The notes under the pieces were generated by a model. That model was not told the origin of the DNA. It did no database searches and worked only from the letters and a program-made list of their open reading frames with translations. Positions 1-8,457 of a stretch of DNA of 64,000 nt are shown here, one piece after another. Numbering within the stretch: position 1 is the first letter of the stretch; each line of letters begins with the position of its first letter. The stretch covers positions 62,001-126,000 of the forward strand of contig CBDICS010000093.1 in assembly GCA_965277415.1 (NCBI GenBank), written 5' to 3'. Made by a program: the position numbers and the translations under genes. This DNA comes from JAHDHW01 sp965277415. GTDB taxonomy: Bacteria > Bacteroidota > Bacteroidia > Chitinophagales > Saprospiraceae.

Positions 1-48
1 CATTTATTCATATTGAAGATGTTTTTTGGTTCTTATTGTCTACTCTTT

Positions 49-210
49 GAAGTTGTTTAAGAATGTGTTCTGAGATGAGTTGTAAGTGCTTGGTTTCTAA
101 GACGAAGCTTATTTTAATTTACATAGCCATAGCTACGTAAATTAAAATAGCTGAAGTATTTAGGAATCAATGAATGCAAATTATCCATCAATTCATTTTT
201 AAACAACTTC
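49..210. repeat. Inverted-repeat element (family A), 3' of the RidA-like gene
   Basis: The ends are near-perfect inverted repeats: GAAGTTGTTTAAGAATG at 49-65 and CATTTTTAAACAACTTC at 194-210, one mismatch in 17. The interior holds a second palindrome (AATTTAC...GTAAATT near 117-143). No ORF is present. The right repeat supplies the last codons and the TAA of the RidA-like gene. Similar ends occur at 2082, 7355 and 58883, so this is a dispersed family, either a MITE or a mobile terminator. Confidence 0.7.
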
Positions 211-669
211 TTTTAGTAAAAACTGAGCTTCAACTTCAACAGGAATATTATCAGGTAAGGTAGCCATACCTACGGCACTACGGACGCCCACCCCCTTGTC
301 TTCCCCCCAGATCGAAGCAAATAATTCACTGCAACCATTAATGACATATGGATGTCTTTCGAAATCAAGTGTTGCATTGACCATTCCCAAGACTTTGACT
401 ACGCGTTCTATTCTATCAAGTGACCCAAGGTTTTGTTTTAAGGTAGCTATAATAGCGAGTCCAACCTGTTGAGCAGCTTCTTTGCCTGCTTCAATATCCA
501 TGTCTTGACCTATGCGACCGATAATAAGGCTTCCGTCTTCTTGTACGGTTCCGTGACCAGAGACATAGACCATATTTCCAACTATTAAAAAAGGTTGATA
601 GACACCTAAAGGTTTTGGTGCAGGAGGTAAAGTAAGGCCTAACTTTTCAAAATTATTATCTGCTGACAT
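199..669 (-). CDS. RidA/YjgF-family protein
   Basis: A 156-residue protein of the RidA (YjgF/YER057c/UK114) superfamily, whose members hydrolyse reactive enamine/imine intermediates or act as related deaminases. Family features seen are the N-terminal PKPLGVYQP segment, VYVSGHG, the late RSAVGMATLP stretch with the substrate-binding arginine, and the C-terminal VEVEAQFL strand. It is longer than the ~128-residue archetype, as in the subgroup often found in catabolic operons. The ATG at 669 was chosen because the longer reading frame to 753 overlaps the permease gene and begins with non-conserved sequence. It lies 11 bases after the permease stop on the same strand, so the two are probably one operon. 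The substrate is unknown. The stop codon lies within an inverted-repeat element. Confidence 0.88.
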   Translation of the reverse strand: MSADNNFEKLGLTLPPAPKPLGVYQPFLIVGNMVYVSGHGTVQEDGSLIIGRIGQDMDIEAGKEAAQQVGLAIIATLKQNLGSLDRIERVVKVLGMVNATLDFERHPYVINGCSELFASIWGEDKGVGVRSAVGMATLPDNIPVEVEAQFLLKEVV

Positions 670-680
670 GATGATGTTTT

Positions 681-1997
681 TTATATAAATTGATTTAAAA
701 CCAGAACACCTAAAAGACCCGCAACAGAAACAATGATTTCCATTACACTCCAAGTTTTTAAGGTATCTTTTACGGACATATTAAAATATTCTTTGAATAG
801 CCAGAAACCAGAATCATTGATATGTGAAAACATCAAACTTCCAGCACCTGTAGCTAAAACCATTAAATTAGGGTCTGCTCCGGTGAGTGGAATTAAAGGA
901 GCAACAATTCCCGCGCTCGTCAATCCTGCTACAGTAGCAGAACCTACACAAAACCGAATACAAGAGGCAATTCCCCATGCTAGAATCAAAGGAGAGACAT
1001 CCAATCCCTGTAAAAGACTACCAATATATTCACTAACATTGCTAACGACCAAGATTTCTTTAAGAGCACCCGCACCGGCAATAATCAATAAAATCATTGC
1101 AATATCCTTGACAGCAGACATTAAAGAATTAGAAATTTCTGCCATTTTTTTTCCACGACTAATACCTAAGGTGAAAATAGCAACTACAATCGTAAGAACC
1201 ATTGCAATAACCGGATCTCCAATAAACTCAACTACGGGAATATACTCACTCGTCGGGTCGATGATGATTTTCAATATTGCAGAACCAGCTAAAAGGATAA
1301 CAGGAAGTAATGCTGTGAATATACTTATTCCAAGGCTAGGCATTTCTTCTTCCGTAAATCGTTTGTCATTGAACAAAGACTTTAGTGGCACTGGATTATA
1401 TTTTTTGAGTGTGCTTGCAAAAATAGGCCCTCCTAAAATGATTGCAGGGACAGCAACGATCAAACCATATAGCAAGGTGAGGCCTATATCAGCACCATAG
1501 TCTACTGCTAATGCGCTTGGTGCAGGATGAGGAGGAAGATAGCCATGTGTTACACTTAAAGCAGCTAGCATGGGCAATCCAATATATAGTAGTGGTAATC
1601 TGGTGGTCGCCGCTACTGTAAAAACCAAAGGCAATAAGATTACAAAACCGACTGAATAGAACATTGGGATTCCTACAATGAACCCCGTGAGTACAACTGC
1701 CCATTGTACATAGCGATTGGGGAAGACGCTAATCAGCGTATCCGCTATCCTTTGGGCAGCACCACTATCGGCGACCAGCTTACCAAGCATGGCTCCAAAA
1801 CCGAGAATAATAACGAGGTAACCTAAGGTTTTTCCAATTCCATCTTTGATAGCTGTACTGACTTCATTGATCGGAATGCCAAGCGCAATACCTAAGCCAA
1901 GTGCTACTAATGTAAAAGAGAGAAAAGTGTTGAGTTTGAAATAAGCAATTAATAAAATAAGGATAGAAATCCCTAATAGAACGATAGCTATTTGCAT
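681..1997 (-). CDS. GntP-family permease (gluconate/organic acid:H+ symporter type)
   Basis: A 438-residue hydrophobic protein with about 12 predicted membrane segments, a typical length for the GntP family (gluconate, D-serine and related hydroxy-acid proton symporters of the inner membrane). Supporting signs are the conserved glycine-rich GFGAMLGKLVADSGAAQRIA region near residues 66-85, the PPHPAPSALA loop near 154-163 and SHINDSGFW near 390-398, all diagnostic for GntP members. It is transcribed before the RidA-like gene with an 11-base gap, so the pair may import and then detoxify or process an amino- or hydroxy-acid. The actual substrate cannot be read from sequence. Confidence 0.9.
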   Translation of the reverse strand: MQIAIVLLGISILILLIAYFKLNTFLSFTLVALGLGIALGIPINEVSTAIKDGIGKTLGYLVIILGFGAMLGKLVADSGAAQRIADTLISVFPNRYVQWAVVLTGFIVGIPMFYSVGFVILLPLVFTVAATTRLPLLYIGLPMLAALSVTHGYLPPHPAPSALAVDYGADIGLTLLYGLIVAVPAIILGGPIFASTLKKYNPVPLKSLFNDKRFTEEEMPSLGISIFTALLPVILLAGSAILKIIIDPTSEYIPVVEFIGDPVIAMVLTIVVAIFTLGISRGKKMAEISNSLMSAVKDIAMILLIIAGAGALKEILVVSNVSEYIGSLLQGLDVSPLILAWGIASCIRFCVGSATVAGLTSAGIVAPLIPLTGADPNLMVLATGAGSLMFSHINDSGFWLFKEYFNMSVKDTLKTWSVMEIIVSVAGLLGVLVLNQFI

Positions 1998-2398
1998 AAT
2001 GGTTATTCGTTTTCAAAATGATATATTGGAGCGTATAAGACACTATGTCCTCTAAGAAGACATGAAGCCCACAAAATTTTGAGAACCTATCCAAAGTTTA
2101 TTCATCGGGCTACAAAATCACACTTTAAGAACCTGATTTCACCTTTTTGTATTCCCATAGCTAAGGCTATGAAAAAACAAAAACGCTTCTTCAGAATCTT
2201 AAATTGAGCTCTTTCGCCTTCGACAATAAAATTTGGACAGGTTCTAATTATCTGTTGGTTTAAGATTTATGGTAATTATAAAGCAAAGTACAATTTATCA
2301 ATGAGAAGCTTAAAAAATGATAGAAAAAATATACTATTTTTAAGAATTACAATTTGAAGAACTTCTCTGTCCCTGAAGAATAAAACAAGCTATTTAAA
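1998..2398. other. Intergenic region with one inverted-repeat element
   Basis: No convincing gene. It holds the element at 2082-2245. The remainder is AT-rich and probably contains the promoter of the permease operon near 1998-2080, but I could not fix promoter boxes. Confidence 0.5.
2082..2245. repeat. Inverted-repeat element (family A)
   Basis: Terminal inverted repeats AGAACCTATCCAAAGTTTAT (2082-2101) and ATAAAATTTGGACAGGTTCT (2226-2245) pair with three mismatches. The interior carries GGGCTACAAAA near the left end and CTTTCGCC...CGA near the right end. Both features are shared with the shorter element at 58883-58960. No ORF. Confidence 0.65.
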
Positions 2399-3134
2399 GT
2401 GGAAAAAATAAAAATAGAAACCGAGCGCTTAAAGATAAGAAACCTAAAAGCAGAAGATCTTCTCGATTTTCATATTTATAGATCTAATCCCATTGTAGCA
2501 TTATATCAAGCATGGCAATCGCAAGATTCACTGAAATCTTGAGTATAGTGAAGATGGAATATCAAATTTTATAAGAATGCTGAAAGCAAGGCCACCCACA
2601 AGCGAAGCGATCACCAAATCACACAGTCCGTAGGACTGATCACCATAACACAAACCTAAAATATCTTTCTTGCAATCGCCATATTATATCAAGGTTTTGA
2701 TGTAATGAATATTAAAGAAGCAAAGTCGTTTATAGCGGATCAGAAAGATAAAGTATTTGGAGAAGCTGGAGCCTGGGTACAATATGGAATAATTGATCAG
2801 GCGAAACAGCAATTAGTAGGAGATTGCGCTATAAAACTTCAGGAAACAGATCCCAGAATTGCAGAGGTAGGAATGACCATCTCTCATAAGGAATAGCAAA
2901 AAGGATTTGGAAAAGAAGCGCTCCTTGGAATCATGACCTTTTTATTTGATAAAAAAGATATCCATAGGATTGTTGAAATCGTAGATGCAGAAAATGTAGC
3001 GGCGATTGCACTTTTAAAAAGCCTTGGTTTTAGAGAAGAAGGACATTTTATAGAAAATATTTTTCTTTAATGGAAAATGAGGAAGTGAATTTCAATACGC
3101 CATGTTGAAAAAAGAATGGAATAATCGATTATAA
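2399..3134 (+). pseudogene. Decayed GNAT-family N-acetyltransferase gene
   Basis: Reading from GTG 2399 gives a typical RimJ/RimL-like GNAT start (ETERLKIRNLKAEDLLDFH). The frame is then cut by a 172-bp insert at 2511-2682 flanked by an 11-bp direct repeat. After the insert the protein resumes with GFDVMNIKEAKSFIADQ and runs to SHKE, where a TAG (probably from TAT) interrupts the acetyl-CoA-binding segment (Q-K-G-F-G-K-E-A). A frameshift and a further TGA lie near 3068-3082, before the expected family ending QYAMLKKEW. At least four lesions show the gene has been dead for some time. The native role would have been acetylation of a small molecule or a protein N terminus. Confidence 0.85.
2511..2682. 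mobile_element. MITE-like insert in the acetyltransferase pseudogene
   Basis: A non-coding 172-bp insert. Its ends form an inverted repeat, ATGGCAATCGCAAGA at the left and TCTTGCAATCGCCAT at the right (two mismatches in 15). It is flanked by an identical 11-bp direct repeat, ATTATATCAAG, at 2500-2510 and 2683-2693, which reads as a target-site duplication. The host frame is restored exactly when the insert and one repeat copy are removed. There is no transposase, so it would have been moved in trans. Confidence 0.8.
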
Positions 3135-3214
3135 AAATAAAATTCATGGTATAAAATAGAGTAACCTGAAATGGATCAGGTTTTATTTTTTCACCCTCAA
3201 ACTCTAATTTAATC

Positions 3215-3614
3215 ATGAAAATTAAAACTTTGTTTTTCCTCGCATTCACACTCGTCTATGTATCAAGCTGTACTGTTGAAGAAGTTGATCCAGATTTAGC
3301 TTCTCAAATAGTTGGCTCTTATCAAATGCTTACCTATGTGACTCATGCAGGAGCATCAACGCCTAGTGCGAATGACAAAATAGTTATTAACAAAATTGAT
3401 GATGTTCATGCAGATGTTTTGATAGACTATTCAAGTAGTTCTAGTAATGATGTAGAACTGAGCAATGTCTCTATTGTGAAATCAGGAAACAAGTATTTGC
3501 TAGATCGCAGTTTTGACAATGCTGAAGCAAGTGGTGAGGTGATCGGAGATTCACTTACATTAAATGTGGGAATACGATGATGGACGGTTCTTAAACCTTA
3601 CGGCTGTTAAATAG
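3215..3614 (+). pseudogene. Small lipoprotein gene with a probable 3' frameshift
   Basis: The intact frame (3215-3580, 121 residues) starts with a lipoprotein signal ending in the lipobox-like VSSC, then VGSYQMLTYVTHAG and a serine-rich stretch. The frame ends abruptly as LNVGIR. Removing one G from GTGGGA near 3567-3572 lets the other frame continue as LNVEYDDGRFLNLTAVK and stop at 3614, a much more natural beta-strand ending for a small Bacteroidota lipoprotein. I infer a one-base insertion, or a sequencing error, near 3570. The fold may be lipocalin-like, but no family is recognised. Confidence 0.55.
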
Positions 3615-3619
3615 TCATT

Positions 3620-3665
3620 TGGGTACATAATTAAAATATGATATGCGAAAAGAATTATGTACCCA
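3620..3665. terminator. Hairpin after the lipoprotein gene
   Basis: A 13-bp perfect inverted repeat, TGGGTACATAATT (3620-3632) and AATTATGTACCCA (3653-3665), six bases after the extended lipoprotein stop. There is no clear T run, so termination is only possible. Confidence 0.4.
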
Positions 3666-3702
3666 ATGTTAAAATAAGTTCTAAATGAAATCATTTGGTG
3701 GC

Positions 3703-3761
3703 GGTTTACTAAACTTGCGGAGCTATTTTATCTTGCTTAGTTTAGTAAACCTTTTCTTTCT
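3703..3761 (+). terminator. Probable intrinsic terminator
   Basis: A perfect 12-bp stem, GGTTTACTAAAC (3703-3714) with GTTTAGTAAACC (3740-3751), followed by TTTTCTTTC. It lies downstream of the lipoprotein gene and upstream of the helicase promoter. Confidence 0.6.
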
Positions 3762-3874
3762 TTCGACCACGAAATTATCTAGCTTCTTAAATTAATGCCA
3801 ATTGTAAAATTTGAAATAGTGTAATTTTTTTTAACTGCTTCAAGTAGAATGTTTAAGACTTCAGTAATTAACTG

Positions 3875-3882
3875 TACCTTTG
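3875..3882 (+). promoter_or_regulatory. Bacteroidota -7 element (TACCTTTG) of the helicase gene
   Basis: TACCTTTG matches the TAnnTTTG -7 consensus of the Bacteroidota primary sigma factor. Its last base is only four bases before the ATG at 3887, so the start of transcription would fall at or just inside the start codon, implying a leaderless or nearly leaderless mRNA. Confidence 0.5.
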
Positions 3883-3886
3883 TGCT

Positions 3887-5197
3887 ATGTTAAGAAAGGT
3901 CAAAAGTCAAGAATCAATTCTCAAGAAGTTAAGCATAGAACAGCTCAATCCAATGCAGGAAGAGGCTCAGTTAGCTATTCATTCCTGCTCAAATATTGTA
4001 TTGCTATCACCGACAGGAACAGGGAAAACGTTAGCCTTCCTCTTACCAATTATAGCGGAGTTGGATCGAGATAGTACTGAAGTTCAATCTATGATTATCG
4101 TTCCTTCCCGAGAGTTGGCGATTCAGATAGAGCAGGTAGCAAGAGAAATGGGCACAGGATATAAAGTCAATGCAGTATATGGAGGGAGAACAGTGTCCAA
4201 AGACAAGATAGATTTAAAGCATATTCCGACTATTCTGATTGGAACGCCAGGACGGATTGCTCACCATATTAGAAAAAAGACTTTTTCGACGGCGATGATT
4301 AGCTCTTTAGTATTAGATGAGTTCGATAAATCTTTAGAGATAGGTTTTGAAGAAGAGATGCAAGAAATTCTATCTGCGATGCCTGAGTTTAAAAAAATAA
4401 TTTTGACATCGGCTACTCATGGTATAGAAATCCCTCAATTTGTTGGTTTGAAAAATCCGATGTATATCGATTATTTAGATGAAAAAATTGATAAACTAGA
4501 AATAAAGTCTATCGTTTCTCCCCTTAAGGATAAATTAGAAACACTTGGGAAAGCTCTTTGTCATCTTGGAAACCAGCCAGGTATTATCTTTTGTAATTAT
4601 AAAGATTCTATCCAGCGGATCAGTGATTTTTTGACGGAGCGTAAAATCCCTCATGGTTGTTATTATGGTGGACTAGAACAAATTGATAGAGAACGAGCGC
4701 TGCTTAAATTTCGGAATGGGACGCACCAATTATTAATCGCAACAGATCTAGCGGCACGTGGAATTGATGTACCGGAGATAAAGTTTATTATCCATTATCA
4801 TTTACCTCATCGACACGAGGAATTTACGCATCGAAATGGCCGAACAGCAAGAATGCATAGTGAAGGAACTGCTTACGTCTTGAAATGGGAAGAGGAAGAA
4901 TTGCCAGATTTTATGCCTCCATTAGAAGCAGAGGTAATAGAAGATGCACCGATTCCGAAAGTTTCAGAATGGAATACCTTATTCATTTCAGGAGGAAGGA
5001 AGGATAAAATTTCGAAAGGAGATATAGCTGGTTTATTTTTTAAACAAGGAGAACTAAAAAAGGATCAATTGGGTATTATCGAAGTTAAACAAGATTGTGC
5101 TTTCGCCGCGGTGAAATCTAAAAAGGTTACTCAACTCATCAAAATGGTTAATAACTATAAATTAAAAAAGAAAAAAGTTCGCGTGACTTTGATTTAA
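3887..5197 (+). CDS. DEAD-box-family ATP-dependent RNA helicase, DbpA-like
   Basis: A 436-residue cytoplasmic helicase. Motifs in order are the Q-motif region LNPMQ (20-24), Walker A SPTGTGKT (41-48), PSRELA, TPGR, motif II DEFD (144-147) in place of DEAD, SAT, a IIFCN motif IV, ATDLAARGIDVPE and HRNGRTAR (motif VI). The last ~75 residues (WNTLFISGGRKDKISKGDI to the KKKKVRVTLI end) match the DbpA RNA-binding domain, which in E. coli DbpA recognises 23S rRNA helix 92, so a role in large-subunit assembly is likely. The DEFD variant keeps both acidic residues that matter for ATP hydrolysis. It stands alone, converging on the histidine kinase gene. Confidence 0.9.
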   Translation: MLRKVKSQESILKKLSIEQLNPMQEEAQLAIHSCSNIVLLSPTGTGKTLAFLLPIIAELDRDSTEVQSMIIVPSRELAIQIEQVAREMGTGYKVNAVYGGRTVSKDKIDLKHIPTILIGTPGRIAHHIRKKTFSTAMISSLVLDEFDKSLEIGFEEEMQEILSAMPEFKKIILTSATHGIEIPQFVGLKNPMYIDYLDEKIDKLEIKSIVSPLKDKLETLGKALCHLGNQPGIIFCNYKDSIQRISDFLTERKIPHGCYYGGLEQIDRERALLKFRNGTHQLLIATDLAARGIDVPEIKFIIHYHLPHRHEEFTHRNGRTARMHSEGTAYVLKWEEEELPDFMPPLEAEVIEDAPIPKVSEWNTLFISGGRKDKISKGDIAGLFFKQGELKKDQLGIIEVKQDCAFAAVKSKKVTQLIKMVNNYKLKKKKVRVTLI

Positions 5198-5216
5198 AGA
5201 ACTTTTTAGGTAGAAA

Positions 5217-5257
5217 AATATTGAATCATGACTGCCCAATATTCATGATTCAATATT
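5217..5257. terminator. Perfect 15-bp palindrome between convergent genes
   Basis: AATATTGAATCATGA (5217-5231) pairs perfectly with TCATGATTCAATATT (5243-5257) around an 11-base loop. It sits between the helicase and kinase genes, which converge, so it is probably a bidirectional terminator, although no long T run follows. Confidence 0.5.
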
Positions 5258-5317
5258 GGATATTCAATACCTTTCCAATTTAAAAAATCATCTATCTATT
5301 TTAAAACAACTTCTACA

Positions 5318-6835
5318 CTAAATAGCTTCCACCTTACCAAAAGTCAAATCAATAATCTTTTCATATAGCTCATTTGGATCAAAAGGTTTTGGGATGTAAT
5401 CATCCATACCAGCATCCATGCATTTATTGATTTCCTGTTTTAGTACAGAAGCTGTCATAGCCATAATTTTAATGTTTTTATTTTTGGTTTTTAAGCTAGA
5501 CTTAATGATACGGGTCGCCTGTAAACCATCCATCTCTGGCATTTGAACATCCATAAGAATTAGGTCATAGTCATTTTCTTCTGTTTTTTGAACAGCTTCT
5601 AAACCATTATTAGCAATCTCAGATTGAAATCCGAAACGATCTAAAAACTTGATGGCAACAATTTGATTTATTTTATTGTCTTCAGCTAAAAGGATTTTTA
5701 TCTTAGATTTTTGTTCCGCAGAAATCTCTATACGTTTTTTGTTTTTCTCTTTTATAATTTCCTTAAGTGGATGACCCAATCTTAAAGTAAAAGAAAATGT
5801 AGTGCCTTTACCATATTCGCTTTTGATTTCTAAGGTTCCTCCATGAAGTTCAATTAATTTTTTAGAAATGGGTAGACCAAGTCCAGTGCCGCCATATTTG
5901 CGGGTAATTGTTGAATTTGCTTGAGAAAAACTATTAAAAACATTTTTAATATTTTCTTTCTTGATTCCGATACCTGTGTCAATTACATCAAAAGCTAAAT
6001 CATAAGCCTGGTCTGTTTTTCTGATAAGATTACAAACGATGGTGACTGATCCTTTATCTGTAAACTTGACGGCGTTTCCGACTATATTGAGCAATATTTG
6101 ATTGATTCTTACAGGATCACCACAAAACCTGTTGGGAACCTGATCTCCTATAATCAATTGTAGTCTAATGGCTTTTTCTTTGACTTTTACTTCAAGTGTT
6201 TTTTGGACAGAATCTAAAACGTCTCGAATATTGAAGTTTATGTTTTCAATTTCTAATTTTTCAGAATTAATCTTGGAAAGGTCAAGGATATCGTTAATGA
6301 TAACCAGTAAGTTTTTTGCAGAATAATCTATGGCAGATAAATATTTACTTTGAACCTCATTTAATTCTGTATTGAGCAATAAATCTGTCATTCCAATGAT
6401 CCCATTCATAGGTGTTCGGATTTCATGACTCATATTGCTAAGAAATTGATCTTTACTTTTTATTCCTTGTCGAGCATCCTCCATGGCATCAATCAACTTT
6501 TCTTCTTTATCTTTTCGCTCTTTGATCTCTTGCCTTAATTGATTATTGATTTGCTCTAGACCTTTTGTTTGTATTGCTACTTTTGCCTCCAGATTAGCAT
6601 TTATGAGATTTACTTTTTCTTGAATAAGCCCAGCTTTTAATGCGAATAAACCTAAAAAAAGAGGTGCGGAATCAATAATCCATAATAAAGGATTACTTTT
6701 TTGAACGGCAAGTAAAGACTGTAGGGATAATTGTCCGAACTCTTGATAAGAGACGATTGAAGTCGCAATAATTGGAAATAATGCTCCGAATAGGATGCCA
6801 TAAGTAAGATAAAGAAAGCTGACTTTAGTACGCAT
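5318..6835 (-). CDS. Hybrid sensor histidine kinase with receiver domain
   Basis: A 505-residue inner-membrane protein. Two membrane segments lie near residues 8-29 and 51-70 with almost no periplasmic sensor between them, followed by a coiled coil at about 75-125. The HisKA domain has the phospho-accepting His137 in SNMSHEIRTPMNG. The HATPase domain has its N box (NIVGNAVKF), G1 (DTGIGI) and G2 (GGTGLGLPI). The receiver domain near 375-495 has the acidic pocket LLAEDNKINQ, phospho-acceptor Asp429 (LMDVQMPEMDG), the AMTAS segment and the KPF lysine. It therefore contains a full phosphorelay up to the receiver but no HPt or output domain. No response regulator lies next to it, so partners are elsewhere. 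Confidence 0.93.
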   Translation of the reverse strand: MRTKVSFLYLTYGILFGALFPIIATSIVSYQEFGQLSLQSLLAVQKSNPLLWIIDSAPLFLGLFALKAGLIQEKVNLINANLEAKVAIQTKGLEQINNQLRQEIKERKDKEEKLIDAMEDARQGIKSKDQFLSNMSHEIRTPMNGIIGMTDLLLNTELNEVQSKYLSAIDYSAKNLLVIINDILDLSKINSEKLEIENINFNIRDVLDSVQKTLEVKVKEKAIRLQLIIGDQVPNRFCGDPVRINQILLNIVGNAVKFTDKGSVTIVCNLIRKTDQAYDLAFDVIDTGIGIKKENIKNVFNSFSQANSTITRKYGGTGLGLPISKKLIELHGGTLEIKSEYGKGTTFSFTLRLGHPLKEIIKEKNKKRIEISAEQKSKIKILLAEDNKINQIVAIKFLDRFGFQSEIANNGLEAVQKTEENDYDLILMDVQMPEMDGLQATRIIKSSLKTKNKNIKIMAMTASVLKQEINKCMDAGMDDYIPKPFDPNELYEKIIDLTFGKVEAI

Positions 6836-7518
6836 AATTAATTTTTATCGAACTTTGATAAAGTTTGTGGACAAGTCATAAATTAAATCAAAAATGGTCA
6901 AGGACAATTTTAATTTTGGCTTGCTTGAACACAGGCTTAATCAAAGAACTATTTTTCTTTATGTTAAAGGAAGGAGGTATAAAACTCACTAATTATTTTT
7001 AGTTAGGTATTTAATATCTAATAAGAATATTGATTATAATCCTTCGTTTAAGAAAAATATTAGTTAATGTTGGGCTTGAAATGAAGTCACTCATTCTTTC
7101 TTTACTTCAATAGGAAAAGGATATGCTTTGTTTGTTGAAGAACAATAATTAAGCCATATATCTTAACTTTAGCTTAGTTAAATATTATTGATAATCTATA
7201 GTTTGTGACTATGAATTGCTTAATGATTTCAGTATAAACAGTAAATGAAAGTAGTAAGAAGATAGTTTTAGTATCAGTTATTTTCTTTTAATTGGAGCTA
7301 CATGATTCTGGTATATTGATATCTATTGTTGTGAAAAAGACATTTTTATATTGTGAAGTTGTTCAAAAATAGCTCACTAAACTACGAAACGATCTTTTAC
7401 CTCAATACTTCGTTATAAAAATCTCACTTAGCCCTGCTATGCAGCGATTTTAAAGCCTCGTCTTGAGGCAAAATATCTGTTTCTCGTAATAGCAGCCATT
7501 TTTGAACAACTTCTGTCC
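6836..7518. other. Intergenic region with one inverted-repeat element
   Basis: About 680 bases without a credible gene on either strand. The right quarter is the element at 7355-7513. The rest is AT-rich and presumably holds the kinase promoter. I found no RNA gene signature. Confidence 0.5.
7355..7513. repeat. Inverted-repeat element (family A) with perfect ends
   Basis: GAAGTTGTTCAAAAAT (7355-7370) and ATTTTTGAACAACTTC (7498-7513) are perfect 16-base inverted repeats bounding 159 bp of non-coding DNA. The element ends five bases before the stop codon of the adjacent oxidoreductase gene. The same end sequence occurs at 49-210. Confidence 0.72.
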
Positions 7519-8439
7519 TTAGTTAATCCTTTTCAAAATCTGTTCACACAAATTATGTGTTTCCCAAATATCCTGAATACGATCAGCATCAAACGTATTA
7601 TTCTGCAAAGCACCTATCCAATCTTCTATTAAGTTTACAAAACCTCTCTTGTATAATGTACTTGTCCAATTGTCAAAACCAAGCGAGGATACTTGTTCAT
7701 TTTTATAATGAAATCCATCACTCAACTCCTTAATAAGCCATTTGTTTCCCTTAGAGTAATACTCTACATATTCTTCAGTGATACCACTAATTCGGTTCAT
7801 CGAACCAGTTAATAAAGTCTCACCTTGTTGCCACTGTACTTGAATTCGTTCGAGTTGATGATTTTTGATTGTGGAAGAAATCTGTAAATTTTCAATAGCT
7901 CCTTTTGCTAAATAGCGAAGACCATCAACAACATGGATAAAATCATCAAAAATAAATACTCGGGGATCGCCAGGTAAATTTACCCGATTCTTTTGCCAAG
8001 CGATATGAATAGGATTTATTTGTTCCGATAATGAATATATTAAGGGCGCAAAACGGCGATTGAATCCGAGGTAGAGCAATAGGTTTTTTTTTGTTGCTAA
8101 ATTCAATAGCTCTTCTACTTCCTTTAAAGTATAACAAAGTGGTTTGTCTACAAAAACGGGAATATCAGCTTGCAATAATTTCGAAATTAGAGCATAATGA
8201 CTTTCTGTACTACTATGAACCATTACAGCATCAGGTCGAAACTTAATCAAATCTTCAATGTTTGAATAAGTCTCATTAATTCGATATTGCTTCGCTAATC
8301 GATTTAATGTCGAGGTATTCCTAGTACAGAGTATCGGATTAACTTTAGTATGATTGGCTATTATTGGTAAATAAGCTTTTTGTGCAATATCTCCTAAACC
8401 GGCTAGCGCGATATTTATTTTTTGTACATTTTCCTTCAT
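7519..8439 (-). CDS. Gfo/Idh/MocA-family oxidoreductase
   Basis: A 306-residue NAD(P)-dependent dehydrogenase of the glucose-fructose oxidoreductase / inositol dehydrogenase / MocA family. It has the Rossmann motif ALAGLGDIAQ near residue 12, the conserved VDKPL segment holding the active-site lysine near residue 97, and an alpha/beta C-terminal domain. There is no signal peptide, so it is cytoplasmic, unlike the Tat-exported relative at 8993. It follows the NTF2-like lipoprotein gene after 18 bases on the same strand, so the two are probably co-transcribed. The substrate, probably a sugar, a cyclitol or a derivative, is unknown. Confidence 0.85.
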   Translation of the reverse strand: MKENVQKINIALAGLGDIAQKAYLPIIANHTKVNPILCTRNTSTLNRLAKQYRINETYSNIEDLIKFRPDAVMVHSSTESHYALISKLLQADIPVFVDKPLCYTLKEVEELLNLATKKNLLLYLGFNRRFAPLIYSLSEQINPIHIAWQKNRVNLPGDPRVFIFDDFIHVVDGLRYLAKGAIENLQISSTIKNHQLERIQVQWQQGETLLTGSMNRISGITEEYVEYYSKGNKWLIKELSDGFHYKNEQVSSLGFDNWTSTLYKRGFVNLIEDWIGALQNNTFDADRIQDIWETHNLCEQILKRIN

Positions 8440-8457
8440 TGATAGCCCGTCAATTAT

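Noticed and set aside
733..1500. 255-codon + strand frame
   Set aside because: Antisense shadow of the GntP permease gene, with no protein-like family features.
5296..5311. TTTTAAAACAACTTCT, resembling a single family A end just after the kinase stop
   Set aside because: No convincing partner repeat was found within 200 bases; at best it is a solo remnant.
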